From positions 124,001 through 188,000 of the forward strand of contig NZ_VHIQ01000003.1 of assembly GCF_006494535.1 (NCBI RefSeq): a stretch of 64,000 nt of DNA, given 5' to 3'. The translations under genes and the position numbers were made by a program. Every line of letters begins with the position of its first letter. Position 1 is the stretch's first letter. The stretch comes from Paucihalobacter ruber (GTDB lineage: Bacteria > Bacteroidota > Bacteroidia > Flavobacteriales > Flavobacteriaceae). A model generated the notes under the pieces. That model saw only the letters and a list, made by a program, of their open reading frames with translations. It ran no database searches and was not told where the DNA came from. Below are positions 35,204 through 43,142 of the stretch, in pieces.

Positions 35204-35701
35204 TTAAAATCCGCCTGATAAGACGTTATTTTTAAAAGTAATCCACGTATTGAGGTCACCATTAATATAAATTTCCCGCTTTTTACGCAATAGGCCTGTT
35301 AAGCCACCCACGGCTGCACCAATAGGTAGACCTAAAACAAAACCCGATACCACTCCTTCGGCCACTGTTGCTTGACCGAATAAACTATCGGGGTCGGGAT
35401 CGGCAGATGCACCTCCAACTATTGCTCCAATACCGCCTCCAATTAAACTTCCTGTAAGAGCATTACTTCCTATTGAACGCTTAAACTTGATGGCACCTAA
35501 ATCTGTCGCTGCTAGAGTATGTAAGCTATCTGTAAACCTTATGGTAAGGGTAGAATCGGATACACTGTACAACCTACCCTTGAGCACTTTGTTGCCGTCG
35601 AGATCATAAACGCGCACAAACTTTTGGTCTTTAGAATGCAATACTTGAGACACACCGCTAACAGAAATGAGCAGTGCAAAAATTAAAACAGTTGTTTTCA
35701 T
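35204..35701 (-). CDS. Secreted protein of unknown function, paralogue 2
   Basis: The protein has 165 residues from the ATG at 35701, with the same signal peptide as the gene at 27378-27890. The N-terminal DNA is identical to the paralogue, while the middle is replaced: a GGGIGAIVGGASADPDPDSLFGQ segment stands where paralogue 1 has GGGGSSSLRWKGDLSYLNDN. Strong similarity returns in GLPIGAAVGGLTGLLRKKREIYINGDLNTWITFKN at the end. Two glycine-rich hydrophobic stretches may contact a membrane. The pair looks like duplicated genes kept similar at one end by recombination. Function is unknown. Confidence 0.75.
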   Translation of the reverse strand: MKTTVLIFALLISVSGVSQVLHSKDQKFVRVYDLDGNKVLKGRLYSVSDSTLTIRFTDSLHTLAATDLGAIKFKRSIGSNALTGSLIGGGIGAIVGGASADPDPDSLFGQATVAEGVVSGFVLGLPIGAAVGGLTGLLRKKREIYINGDLNTWITFKNNVLSGGF

Positions 35702-36053
35702 TATAATAGAATTTAATTGGTTAGCATACCATTTAAAAACAACCATTAATGTGCTTTAGCAGGGCAGTATTTAAAACACGTTCATCTGCATTACATTAAA
35801 AGTACGAAAAAATCAATCACACAGATCAAACTCAGTAAAAAATACAACAGGTGGATCTTGTTAACTGTGCAATAGTATTAAGATTATAGACATAAAACGG
35901 ATGGGATATTAGATATTAGAGGTTAGATATTAGAGGTTAGAGGTTTGAACTTCCCTAAATAGGATTGACCGTTTTTAAACATTAATTTCATTATTAAAAA
36001 TAGTAATAGATAGTTCTCGATACAAATGTTTTCGCCCCTGCTCAAACATTCAC
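35612..36053. repeat. 442-bp duplicated segment, copy B
   Basis: This is the second copy of the segment at 27801-28242, identical by eye and without gaps. It spans the start of paralogue 2, its upstream region and the following repeats. The similarity continues at lower level to about 36097 (first mismatch at 36054), after which the two loci differ. The tail to 36192 holds a CTGTCTGCCGACAGGCAGG hairpin and no gene. Confidence 0.85.
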
Positions 36054-36192
36054 TCGAACTGAAGGTAGTTAGCGAATTGATAAAGTTTCGTCACTTCCTG
36101 TCTGCCGACAGGCAGGCGAGTGATTTTACGGAGCTCGCGAATTTTATCACTATTAGGTTGAAATCAGAAAGCTCAAGAAGTAACTCAACCAA

Positions 36193-36582
36193 TCAAATTA
36201 AATGCGGATTTAACAGCTTTAAATCCGGAATTTTATCAAAGTCTTTAATATTACGTGTTACTAAAGTCAAATTATGGTGTATGGCGGTAGCTGCTATTAT
36301 AGCATCAGGCACCTTTATCGCATAGGTTTTTCTAATATCAACAGTTTTTTCAGTAATTGATGCATGTATATAATGCACTACTGAATCGTTAATAAAATCT
36401 TTTAAAATCGACTCATGTTTTTCGGTTGATTTAAAACTGAGTAATTCAATATGTGTAACAAAGGAAATCTGTGGAACATTATTAACTACCTCGTCTAAAA
36501 ATAACATACCATTTTCAGGAAGCCTTCCTCCTAAATAATCGATAATGGCGTTGGTATCTAACAAATAATTTACGCGCCCCAT
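36193..36582 (-). CDS. PIN-domain toxin (VapC family)
   Basis: The 129-residue protein has the PIN nuclease acidic residues Asp9 (NYLLDTNAIIDYL), Glu46 (THIELLSF), Asp93 (VPDAIIAATA) and Asp114/Asp116 (VTRNIKDFDKIP). VapC toxins cut RNA, often tRNA, when the antitoxin is lost. Its start overlaps the upstream small gene by 13 bp, the usual antitoxin-toxin order. The unit is flanked by repeats, which fits mobile or stabilising TA modules. Confidence 0.87.
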   Translation of the reverse strand: MGRVNYLLDTNAIIDYLGGRLPENGMLFLDEVVNNVPQISFVTHIELLSFKSTEKHESILKDFINDSVVHYIHASITEKTVDIRKTYAIKVPDAIIAATAIHHNLTLVTRNIKDFDKIPDLKLLNPHLI

Positions 36583-36776
36583 GACGCTCTTGATTCTGCT
36601 ACTTGGCTCTGAAGTTCATCTGTAACATTACCAGGTATGCTTGAAGCATACTTTTTTGACAACTTACGAGAAGGTTGCTTGTCCGTTTTCAAAACCCTAA
36701 TAAGATTTAGGGCCTCTAAACTTTTTAAAAGTTTATAAACTTTACTACTTTTTATTTCGATGGTTAATATCTCCAT
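36570..36776 (-). CDS. Probable VapB-type antitoxin
   Basis: The 68-residue protein lies immediately upstream of vapC and overlaps it by 13 bp. It reads MEILTIEIKSSKVYKLLKSL, then LIRVLKTDKQPSRKLSKKYAS, with a C-terminal tail. The short beta-strand then helix start resembles small Bacteroidota antitoxins more than a classical AbrB VapB. Identification rests on position, size and overlap. It is expected to bind VapC and repress the pair's own promoter. Confidence 0.7.
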   Translation of the reverse strand: MEILTIEIKSSKVYKLLKSLEALNLIRVLKTDKQPSRKLSKKYASSIPGNVTDELQSQVAESRASWGA

Positions 36777-36884
36777 GATACAAGTTTATCAAAAACACTA
36801 AGCTAAGATAATGAATTTTTATTTATTTAATAATCAACATAAAAAAAGAAGGTCAACTCTAATCAGGAAAGTTCAATGAGATAT

Positions 36885-37030
36885 TAGAAGTTAAATATTA
36901 GAAGTTAAAAGTTTTGTACGAGTTATCTTTATATGAATTGTCCCCTTGAGGGGACCTTAGGGGTGTCTTATAGCCATATCTATCTTAGCTTTTTTTGTTC
37001 CCTTTAGGGCTAGGGCGATCAAAAAAAGCT
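36885..37030. repeat. Composite dispersed repeat (ATTAGAAG units, GTCCCC hairpin, palindromic element)
   Basis: In order this holds ATATTAGAAGTTAAA units and TTTTGTACGAGTTATC. The perfect hairpin GTCCCCTTGAGGGGAC lies at 36940-36955, then AAGCCATATCTATCTTAGC-like flank and the AGCTTTTTTTG...AAAAAAAGCT element at 36987-37030. The same blocks in the same order occur at 38545-38677 and, decayed, at 32885-33000. Confidence 0.8.
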
Positions 37031-37062
37031 ATGCAGTAACATATAAAATATTAGAAAAGTGT

Positions 37063-37677
37063 TCAGAGTTTTTCAACAGCGGCCCTTAAGGTGGTCTTAA
37101 CTTCTTCCCATGTTATCGGAACGACCATTTCGGGCATGACCTGTAGTTCGGCGTCTTCAAAGTAAACTAAACTTCTTATCGCATTGTAAGGAGAGGCATC
37201 GGGAAATTTGTTTGAATAAAACTGCAGCAGTTCTTGTAAAGAAAATTCTTGCAACAGAAAGTAAATATCCACAAAATCCTTTTTAGAACCTCTGTTTGTA
37301 ATTGCTGCAATTTTCATAGGTGCAATATCTTTTTTTCCTGCCATCTTTACGCCTTCTGATTCAATGAGCGGATCAATCCAATCGTAAGGATAATTAACGA
37401 TGTCGACTTTAACATTCTCAATAGTGAACATTTTAATCGACTTTCGGTCTAACATTATTTCAACATTAACAATGCCATATTGTTTAATCTCGTGGGTAAT
37501 TTCCAAACCTGTTTCTTCAATTGTTCCAAAAAAATCTAAGTCAATTGATTTTCTGTGACCTATTTGCAGTGCGAGTGCGGTACCTCCAACCAGCCGCAGA
37601 TGACTCAGCAAAGGAATGGATTGCAATTTAATCAATAAATCCAATGTGGACTTTTCGACCGTGTTTGTTTGTAACAT
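37063..37677 (-). CDS. AbiEii/AbiGii-type nucleotidyltransferase (possible toxin)
   Basis: The 204-residue protein has the nucleotidyltransferase core GGTALALQIGHRKSIDLDFF: Gly31-Gly32 and Asp46/Asp48 as metal ligands. PMKIAAITNRGSKKDFVDIYFLL is a later family block. This is the AbiEii branch of minimal nucleotidyltransferases, some of which act as toxins in abortive-infection or TA modules. It overlaps the small upstream gene by 46 bp, so the two are tightly coupled. Toxicity is not proven for this branch. Confidence 0.82.
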   Translation of the reverse strand: MLQTNTVEKSTLDLLIKLQSIPLLSHLRLVGGTALALQIGHRKSIDLDFFGTIEETGLEITHEIKQYGIVNVEIMLDRKSIKMFTIENVKVDIVNYPYDWIDPLIESEGVKMAGKKDIAPMKIAAITNRGSKKDFVDIYFLLQEFSLQELLQFYSNKFPDASPYNAIRSLVYFEDAELQVMPEMVVPITWEEVKTTLRAAVEKL

Positions 37678-37937
37678 CTGAATTGATTTTCGGGGGTTCT
37701 GGTTACTGTGGCAATAAAGGCCAGCGATTGCGGAAGCAAACTGCGTAAATCTAGTGCGATGTGTTTTATTTTTTCCAACCCATATAACTCATCACGAATA
37801 AAAAGCCAGTCTTCCCATCGACCGCGATCTAACACCCTGTTGACAATATAAGAACCGTGTTTTTCAACATCTAATTCGTTCAAATCGGCGTCCCAAAACA
37901 GGTTTTTTGAAAAGCGGGATAAAAGCTGCTGTTCCAT
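37632..37937 (-). CDS. Small partner of the AbiEii-like gene (DUF6922-like)
   Basis: The 101-residue protein with KNLFWDADLNELDVEKHGSY and IVNRVLDRGRWEDWLFI is a frequent companion of AbiEii-like nucleotidyltransferases in Bacteroidota. It ends in a basic tail. It is translated just ahead of, and 46 bp into, the downstream gene. It is likely an antitoxin or regulator by position. There is no known DNA-binding motif that I can see. Confidence 0.7.
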   Translation of the reverse strand: MEQQLLSRFSKNLFWDADLNELDVEKHGSYIVNRVLDRGRWEDWLFIRDELYGLEKIKHIALDLRSLLPQSLAFIATVTRTPENQFRCYKQTRSKSPHWIY

Positions 37938-38052
37938 TTTTACAGGTTGTTGTTTTACAAAAATAAGGAATAAAATGGTACTTGCGAGATTCGAAGTTTA
38001 AAGGTTGGTAGCTTGGCAGTTCGGTACACAAGACAGATTCTCCTAACTCGGT

Positions 38053-38253
38053 GAGATTGCTTCACCCTTCGGGTTCGCAATAACCCCCGTTTGTTGTTTG
38101 CTTCGTCACTTCGTTCCTCGCAATGACTCCCTATTGTTGTTTTTGTAGTTATTGCCTGTTTGGCCTTTAGATGGACGATACGTCCAAGCCAAATCTAGCG
38201 TAACAAGGACGGTCATTGCGAACCCACAACTTCGTTGGGGGTGAAGCAATCTC
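38053..38253. repeat. BIME-like paired hairpin repeat, copy 3
   Basis: The left hairpin (38053-38084) has an ACCC-TTC-GGGT core. A second hairpin TTGCTTCGTC...CTCGCAATGAC is inserted at 38098-38127 with a different core. After the common spacer comes the right hairpin GGTCATTGCGA...GAAGCAATCTC (38211-38253) with a CCCACAAC/GTTGGGGG inner stem. CATCCAC and CCCATTTCCCAACTC blocks follow to 38345. Confidence 0.8.
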
Positions 38254-38411
38254 ATCCACACCATTTCCCAACTCTATTAACCTCTCCGCAACTTGTTGGG
38301 GTGAAGCAACCTCATCCACCCCATTTCCCAACTCTACTAACCACTCACCACCTAAACCGTATATCTGTAAGTCCATGAAACAGGTTAACTTCTTAAAGCC
38401 ATATCTATCTA

Positions 38412-38677
38412 AGCTTTTCCTGCCAGCCGGTCAGGCGGGTCTCCACCCTTTAGGACCAGCTTGTCCGCCGCCTGCCTGCCTCTGGCATGGGAGCTTTAGC
38501 GAAGGCGTAGGCGAGCAAAAAAAGCTGTGACGTAACATATAAAATATTAGAAGTTAAAAGATTTGTACGAGTTATCTTTATATGAATTGTCCCCTTGAGG
38601 GGACCTTAGGGGTGTATTTAAGCCATATCTATCTAAGCTTTTTCCACCCTTTAGGGCGTGGGGCAAACAAAAAAAGC
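38412..38677. repeat. Two palindromic elements joined by a composite repeat
   Basis: One element spans 38412-38526 (AGCTTTTCC...AAAAAAAGCT, long form with GCCGGTCAGGCGGGT and TGCCTCTGGCATGG hairpins). Then come GTGACGTAACATATAA, ATTAGAAGTTAAAAG, and the hairpin GTCCCCTTGAGGGGAC at 38589-38604. A short-form element lies at 38636-38677. The rest of the gap to 38800 has no gene. Confidence 0.8.
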
Positions 38678-38803
38678 CGGCCACGAATTAACTTTTTACA
38701 AAAAACACCAATAATAACGCTACTTTCTAAATTTACCTAAGCCCTTGCCCTAACTCTCATAGTTAGATGATTTATCTGTTTTTAGAGTTATCTAAAGATA
38801 TTT

Positions 38804-38829
38804 ATAATTAATTATATCTATAATAATCA
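38804..38829. promoter_or_regulatory. Candidate Lrp/AsnC-type operator of the arginine operon
   Basis: An inverted repeat AGATA...TATCT encloses the perfect palindrome TATAATTAATTATA (38813-38826). The string TAATTATATCT recurs at the start of the lrp-like gene (47764-47774). The site lies about 80 bp upstream of the arg -33/-7 elements. It is AT-rich, so chance is a real alternative. Confidence 0.4.
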
Positions 38830-38883
38830 TAATATAAGATATTATAACTATTTTAATGATATTTAATAAAATAATAATCTGTA

Positions 38884-38918
38884 TATTGTTATTTTATTGC
38901 AATAAGTATCTAATTTTG
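38884..38918 (+). promoter_or_regulatory. Promoter of the arginine operon
   Basis: TATTG (38884-38888) and TAATTTTG (38911-38918) are 22 bp apart, within the range of Bacteroidota TTTG/TAnnTTTG promoters. The ATG of the first arg gene follows 26 bp later. No other promoter-like site lies closer. Confidence 0.55.
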
Positions 38919-38944
38919 GCGACTTATTTTATTGTTGACGCTAC

Positions 38945-39595
38945 ATGGAAACCTATCAATTTAAACTCGAAGTATCTTCTTCAAAACATCTCAAGTATTG
39001 CGATGCCATCATTACCGAAATTGAGGCGTCTGCAAAAGTTAGAGGTACCGGAATTGCCAAACGCTCTGAGGAGTATGTTCAAAAAATTCTGGAAAGCGGT
39101 AAAGGCATTGTTGCCATTACCGAACAAGGCGAATGGGCCGGTTTCTGCTATATCGAAAGCTGGGACCACGACCGTTTTGTGGCCAACTCAGGATTGATTG
39201 TGGCGCCAAAATTCAGAAATCAGGGATTGGCTCGCCTTATCAAAAAAGCCATTTTTGATTTATCGAGACAAAAATATCCGGTGGCTAAGATTTTCGGACT
39301 CACCACCGGACTGGCAGTGATGAAACTTAATTTTCAGTTGGGGTATCAGCCGGTTACCTACTCTGAATTAACCCAGGACGAAAAATTCTGGAATGGCTGC
39401 AAAACCTGCATCAATTACGAAATTTTAATGTCGAAAGAACGTAAGAATTGCATTTGTACCGCCATGCTCTACGACCCTAAAAAAGAAATAAAACCCGAAT
39501 TGCGATTAACCGAAAACCCAAGCAGCAAAAAACTCACCTGGAAGTCTATCTTACCACTGAGATATTTAAGCCTGAGAAAAAAACAAAATACATAA
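38945..39595 (+). CDS. GNAT-family acyltransferase, probable glutamate N-acyltransferase of arginine synthesis
   Basis: The 216-residue GNAT protein has the acyl-CoA loop LIVAPKFRNQGLARLIKKAI and later LTTGLAVMKLNFQLGYQPVTY. It is the first gene of the arg operon and stands 3 bp before argG. No other acyltransferase for the first step of arginine synthesis is in the operon. In Bacteroidota this place is filled by a GNAT enzyme that makes N-acetyl- or N-succinylglutamate, and that is the likely role. Which acyl group is used cannot be read directly. The basic C-terminal tail (RYLSLRKKQN) is unremarkable. Confidence 0.8.
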   Translation: METYQFKLEVSSSKHLKYCDAIITEIEASAKVRGTGIAKRSEEYVQKILESGKGIVAITEQGEWAGFCYIESWDHDRFVANSGLIVAPKFRNQGLARLIKKAIFDLSRQKYPVAKIFGLTTGLAVMKLNFQLGYQPVTYSELTQDEKFWNGCKTCINYEILMSKERKNCICTAMLYDPKKEIKPELRLTENPSSKKLTWKSILPLRYLSLRKKQNT

Positions 39596-39598
39596 ATC

Positions 39599-40795
39599 AT
39601 GCAAAAATTAGTATTGGCCTATAGCGGCGGATTGGACACCTCTTACTGCGCCATCTATTTATCAAAAGAATTAGGTTACGAAGTACACGCCATTACCGTT
39701 AATACCGGCGGCTTTAATGATGAAGATATTAAAGGCATCGAAAAACGCGCTTTAGAGCTGGGCGTGAGTTCATACACCTGTGTCAACGCCGTTGAGTCGT
39801 ACTACGACAGCTGTGTTAAATACCTCATTTATGGCAATGTGCTTAAAAATCACACCTACCCGCTTTCGGTAAGTGCCGAGCGCACCATTCAGGCGCAGGA
39901 AATTGCCAACTATGCCAACCAAATCAATGCCGATGCCATTGCGCATGGCAGTACAGGTGCCGGCAACGATCAGGTGAGATTTGATGTGATATTTCATATT
40001 CTTTGTCCGCAAATAGACATCATCACACCCATCAGAGATTTAAAATTATCACGTGAGGCTGAAATAGCCTATTTAAAGGCTAATGGCGTGGACATGGATT
40101 TTGAAAAAGCGGCCTACTCAGTCAATAAAGGACTTTGGGGCACTTCGGTTGGTGGTAAAGAAACCCTGACCTCTCATCAAAATTTACCTGAAGAGGCTTT
40201 TACGAATCAGCTTCAAAAATCAATAAACGACCAACAAGACATCGCACTTCACTTTAAAAAAGGTGAGCTCATTGGCGTTAATAACAAAGAATTTTCACAC
40301 CCAACCCAGGCCATTCAGTATTTGGAAACTTTGGCGGCACCTTTTGCCATAGGCAGAGATATCCATGTGGGCGATACCATTGTGGGTATCAAGGGCCGTG
40401 TAGGTTTTGAAGCTGCAGCAGCCTTGATTACCATTAAGGCACACCATTTGCTTGAAAAACACACCTTGTCTAAATTTCAACTGCAAGTAAAAACACAGCT
40501 GGCCGAAAATTACGGTACCTGGCTGCACGAAGCCTTGTTTTTAGATCCGGTGATGAGAGACATGGAGGCCTTTTTAAACGCCTCTCAAAACACCGTTAAC
40601 GGTACTGTTTTTGTAACCCTCAAACCTTACCGCTTTATCTTAAACGGCATTTCATCGCCCAACGATTTAATGGCTTCTAAATACGGTAGCTATGGCGAAA
40701 TGAACCTGGCATGGAGTGGCGACGACGTTAAAGGTTACTCTAAAATTGTGAGCAATTCCCTGAAAATTTACCATCAAATCAATCAAAGTTATTAA
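39599..40795 (+). CDS. argG: Argininosuccinate synthase
   Basis: The 398-residue enzyme begins MQKLVLAYSGGLDTSYCAIYL with the ATP-pyrophosphatase loop SGGLDTS. It has AHGSTGAGNDQVRFD and AYSVNKGLWGTSVGGKE, the usual substrate-binding blocks. It joins citrulline and aspartate with ATP to give argininosuccinate. It lies 3 bp after the GNAT gene and 1 bp before argC, all in one operon. Length fits the family. Confidence 0.96.
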   Translation: MQKLVLAYSGGLDTSYCAIYLSKELGYEVHAITVNTGGFNDEDIKGIEKRALELGVSSYTCVNAVESYYDSCVKYLIYGNVLKNHTYPLSVSAERTIQAQEIANYANQINADAIAHGSTGAGNDQVRFDVIFHILCPQIDIITPIRDLKLSREAEIAYLKANGVDMDFEKAAYSVNKGLWGTSVGGKETLTSHQNLPEEAFTNQLQKSINDQQDIALHFKKGELIGVNNKEFSHPTQAIQYLETLAAPFAIGRDIHVGDTIVGIKGRVGFEAAAALITIKAHHLLEKHTLSKFQLQVKTQLAENYGTWLHEALFLDPVMRDMEAFLNASQNTVNGTVFVTLKPYRFILNGISSPNDLMASKYGSYGEMNLAWSGDDVKGYSKIVSNSLKIYHQINQSY

Positions 40796-40796
40796 A

Positions 40797-41771
40797 ATGA
40801 CTCAAAAAGCAACTATCGGAATTATTGGCGCCGCAGGCTATACGGGCAGCGAGTTATTGCGATTATTGGTGCATCATTCCAATGTCAATATCGCCTTTGC
40901 TACCAGCCGAACCCACGCCGGTACGGCTATAAGCGATGTTTTTCCTGATTTAAAGGGGGATATTAATATTAAATTCACTGAAGATTTTCAAACCGGTGCC
41001 GACCTTATTTTCCTGTGTTTACCGCACAAGCAAAGTAACATTTGGCTCGAAACGCATTCCATTCCAACCAATACCAAAGTTATAGACCTGGGTAACGATT
41101 TCCGCATTAAAAACAACAGCGCCCTGGGCCAATTTACCTATGGACTGCCCGAAGTGCATCAAGAACACATCAGCGGGTCGCAACTGGTGGCCAATCCCGG
41201 ATGTTTCGCCACCGCCATTCAGCTGGCCCTTTTACCACTGGCACAGGCGCAGTTGCTAAACACGGTCAATACCACAGGTATCACGGGTTCAACAGGTGCC
41301 GGCGTCTCGTTGCAGCCAACCACCCATTTCACCTGGCGTAACAATAATATTTCGGCTTACAAAACCTTGCAGCATCAGCACGTTGAAGAAATTTTACACA
41401 CTTTGCAACCGCTCAACAAACAACGCATTGATCTGCATTTTGTGCCTTGGCGCGGCGATTTCACACGTGGTATTTTTACAAGCAGCACTGTGAGTATCCA
41501 TTTTGATATTAACCAAATACAAGAGTTGTACAATGACTTTTACAGCAACAACCCATTTGTACATGTATCAACTCAAAATATCGATTTAAAGCAAGTGGTT
41601 AACACCAACAAGTGTTTGATCCATCTGGAAAAAGTAGATCACCAATTGGTAATACACAGCGCCATCGACAACCTCATCAAAGGCGCATCGGGCCAGGCCG
41701 TCCACAATATGAATTTAATGTTTAACTGGCCTGTTCACACAGGTTTAAAACTAAAAGCATCGGTTTATTAA
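40797..41771 (+). CDS. argC: N-acetyl-gamma-glutamyl-phosphate reductase
   Basis: The 324-residue NADPH enzyme has IGIIGAAGYTGSELLRLL for dinucleotide binding. The active-site Cys136 is in VANPGCFATAIQLALLPL, and HFVPWRGDFTRGI is the later catalytic histidine block. It reduces acylglutamyl phosphate to the semialdehyde. The next 228 bp before argD hold a repeat element and not a gene, an unusual break in an otherwise tight operon. Confidence 0.95.
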   Translation: MTQKATIGIIGAAGYTGSELLRLLVHHSNVNIAFATSRTHAGTAISDVFPDLKGDINIKFTEDFQTGADLIFLCLPHKQSNIWLETHSIPTNTKVIDLGNDFRIKNNSALGQFTYGLPEVHQEHISGSQLVANPGCFATAIQLALLPLAQAQLLNTVNTTGITGSTGAGVSLQPTTHFTWRNNNISAYKTLQHQHVEEILHTLQPLNKQRIDLHFVPWRGDFTRGIFTSSTVSIHFDINQIQELYNDFYSNNPFVHVSTQNIDLKQVVNTNKCLIHLEKVDHQLVIHSAIDNLIKGASGQAVHNMNLMFNWPVHTGLKLKASVY

Positions 41772-41784
41772 TGCAACAATTGGT

Positions 41785-41945
41785 TAACAATATCAGGGCG
41801 TTTATACGGGCTATCCGTTCTAGCTTTTTTGCTTCAAGCTACTTTTTATGGCTGTTAAAGGCGCTTCCTGCGGTCGCACTTTACAAGCCTAAAAAGTTAA
41901 GCTTTCAGCTGCAAAAGGCTGCCACTGCTATCACTAACGCGGCCT
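41785..41945. repeat. Dispersed hairpin-rich repeat element inside the arginine operon
   Basis: The argC-argD gap holds AGGGCGTTTATACGGGCTAT, CCGTTCTAGC-TTTTTTGC, a central CTTCCTGCGGTCGCACTTTAC part, and GCAAAAGGCTGCCACTGCTATCACTAACGC. From my knowledge of Bacteroidota genomes this end structure belongs to a widespread non-coding repeat. The 80-codon frame across it is a by-product. The argD start (42000) follows after 55 bp. The element may form RNA hairpins and affect expression of downstream genes. Confidence 0.6.
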
Positions 41946-41999
41946 TGAAAAGCCTTCAAATTTTGGTGCTCAATTATTTAATGTTAAAACAAATTACTC

Positions 42000-43142
42000 A
42001 TGGAGTTATTTAAAGTATATCCCTTATTCCCCTTAAACTTTGTAAAAGCCAAAGGCGCGCATCTATGGACAGATACCGGCGAACAATATCTGGATTTGTA
42101 CGGCGGACATGCTGTTATATCCATTGGTCACAGTCATCCCACCTATGTTAAAAAGGTATCTCAGCAATTGGCAGACATTGGCTTTTACTCCAATTCGGTT
42201 CAAATACCAATTCAAGAACAACTCGCCAAAAAATTAGGCGAACTTTCAGGCTATGAAGACTTCACTCTTTTTATGTGTAATTCGGGTGCCGAAGCCAATG
42301 AAAATGCCATAAAATTAGCCTCTTTTCACACGGGTAAAAAGAAAATCATCTGTTTTACCAAAGCGTTTCACGGACGTACCGCCGCGGCAGTAGCTGCAAC
42401 AGACAACAAAAAAATTATCGCACCCGTTAACGAAACCGACAATTTTTTGTTTCTGCCGTTTAACAACCATCAGTCTTTAGAAGAAGCCTTTAAAAATCAT
42501 GACATAGCTGCGGTGATCATAGAAGGCATTCAAGGGGTTGGCGGTGTACAAATACCCGAACCTTCATTTTTACAAAACATTCAAAGCCTTTGCAACGAAA
42601 ATGACGCCATTTTCATTTGCGATGAAATTCAGTCCGGATTTGGAAGAACCGGTCAATTTTTCGCTCATCAACATGCCGGTGTAAAGCCCGATATCATTAC
42701 GGTAGCCAAAGGTATGGGTAACGGTTTTCCGGTTGGTGGTGTGCTGATTTCCCCTAAGATAGAAGCACAATTTGGCATGCTAGGCACCACCTTTGGCGGT
42801 AATCATCTGGCTTGCGCCGCTGCCTTATCGGTTTTAGAGGTGATTGAAACAGAGCAACTCATGCAAAATGCCACTTTAATGGGAGATTACCTGGTGAATG
42901 CCTTAAAAGATTTACCCGGTATTAAAGAAATTCGCTATCAAGGTTTGATGATTGGTATTGAACTTAATGAGCCTTGTGCCGAATTCAGAAAAGCATTACT
43001 CAACAATTATCACATACTTACGGGTAACGCTTCGTGTGCAAATACCCTGCGTATTTTACCAACACTTAACATCAGCACCAAAGAACTGGATGAATTTATA
43101 ATGGCTTTCAAAGAGCTAGCTAAATTAACTGTATTATCATGA
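42000..43142 (+). CDS. argD: Acylornithine aminotransferase
   Basis: The 380-residue class III PLP aminotransferase has Lys237 in DIITVAKGMGNGFPVGG as the PLP lysine. CNSGAEANENAIKLA, FHGRTAAAVA and IFICDEIQSGFGRTG are the PLP and phosphate blocks. It converts acylglutamate semialdehyde to acylornithine with glutamate. Its stop overlaps the argF' start by 4 bp. Confidence 0.95.
   Translation: MELFKVYPLFPLNFVKAKGAHLWTDTGEQYLDLYGGHAVISIGHSHPTYVKKVSQQLADIGFYSNSVQIPIQEQLAKKLGELSGYEDFTLFMCNSGAEANENAIKLASFHTGKKKIICFTKAFHGRTAAAVAATDNKKIIAPVNETDNFLFLPFNNHQSLEEAFKNHDIAAVIIEGIQGVGGVQIPEPSFLQNIQSLCNENDAIFICDEIQSGFGRTGQFFAHQHAGVKPDIITVAKGMGNGFPVGGVLISPKIEAQFGMLGTTFGGNHLACAAALSVLEVIETEQLMQNATLMGDYLVNALKDLPGIKEIRYQGLMIGIELNEPCAEFRKALLNNYHILTGNASCANTLRILPTLNISTKELDEFIMAFKELAKLTVLS

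Noticed and set aside
36026-36325. 99-codon frame spanning the duplicated segment and the end of vapC
   Set aside because: It lies across repeat DNA and antisense to vapC and has no counterpart in the other copy of the segment.
38216-38530. 104-codon frame across repeats at 38 kb
   Set aside because: Its peptide is the translation of the CATCCACCCC and CTGCC repeats; no protein family is involved.
26194-38944. Integrated element (phage or ICE) bounded by att sites
   Set aside because: There is no integrase, tRNA end duplication or transfer gene; the region looks like repeats with scattered single genes.
38856-39197. 113-codon frame overlapping the first arginine gene
   Set aside because: It is a shifted frame over the GNAT gene, which has full family support and a better promoter distance.
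41771-42013. 80-codon frame between argC and argD
   Set aside because: It starts on the argC stop, runs through a known type of dispersed repeat and ends inside argD. Its product is low in complexity and has no family resemblance.
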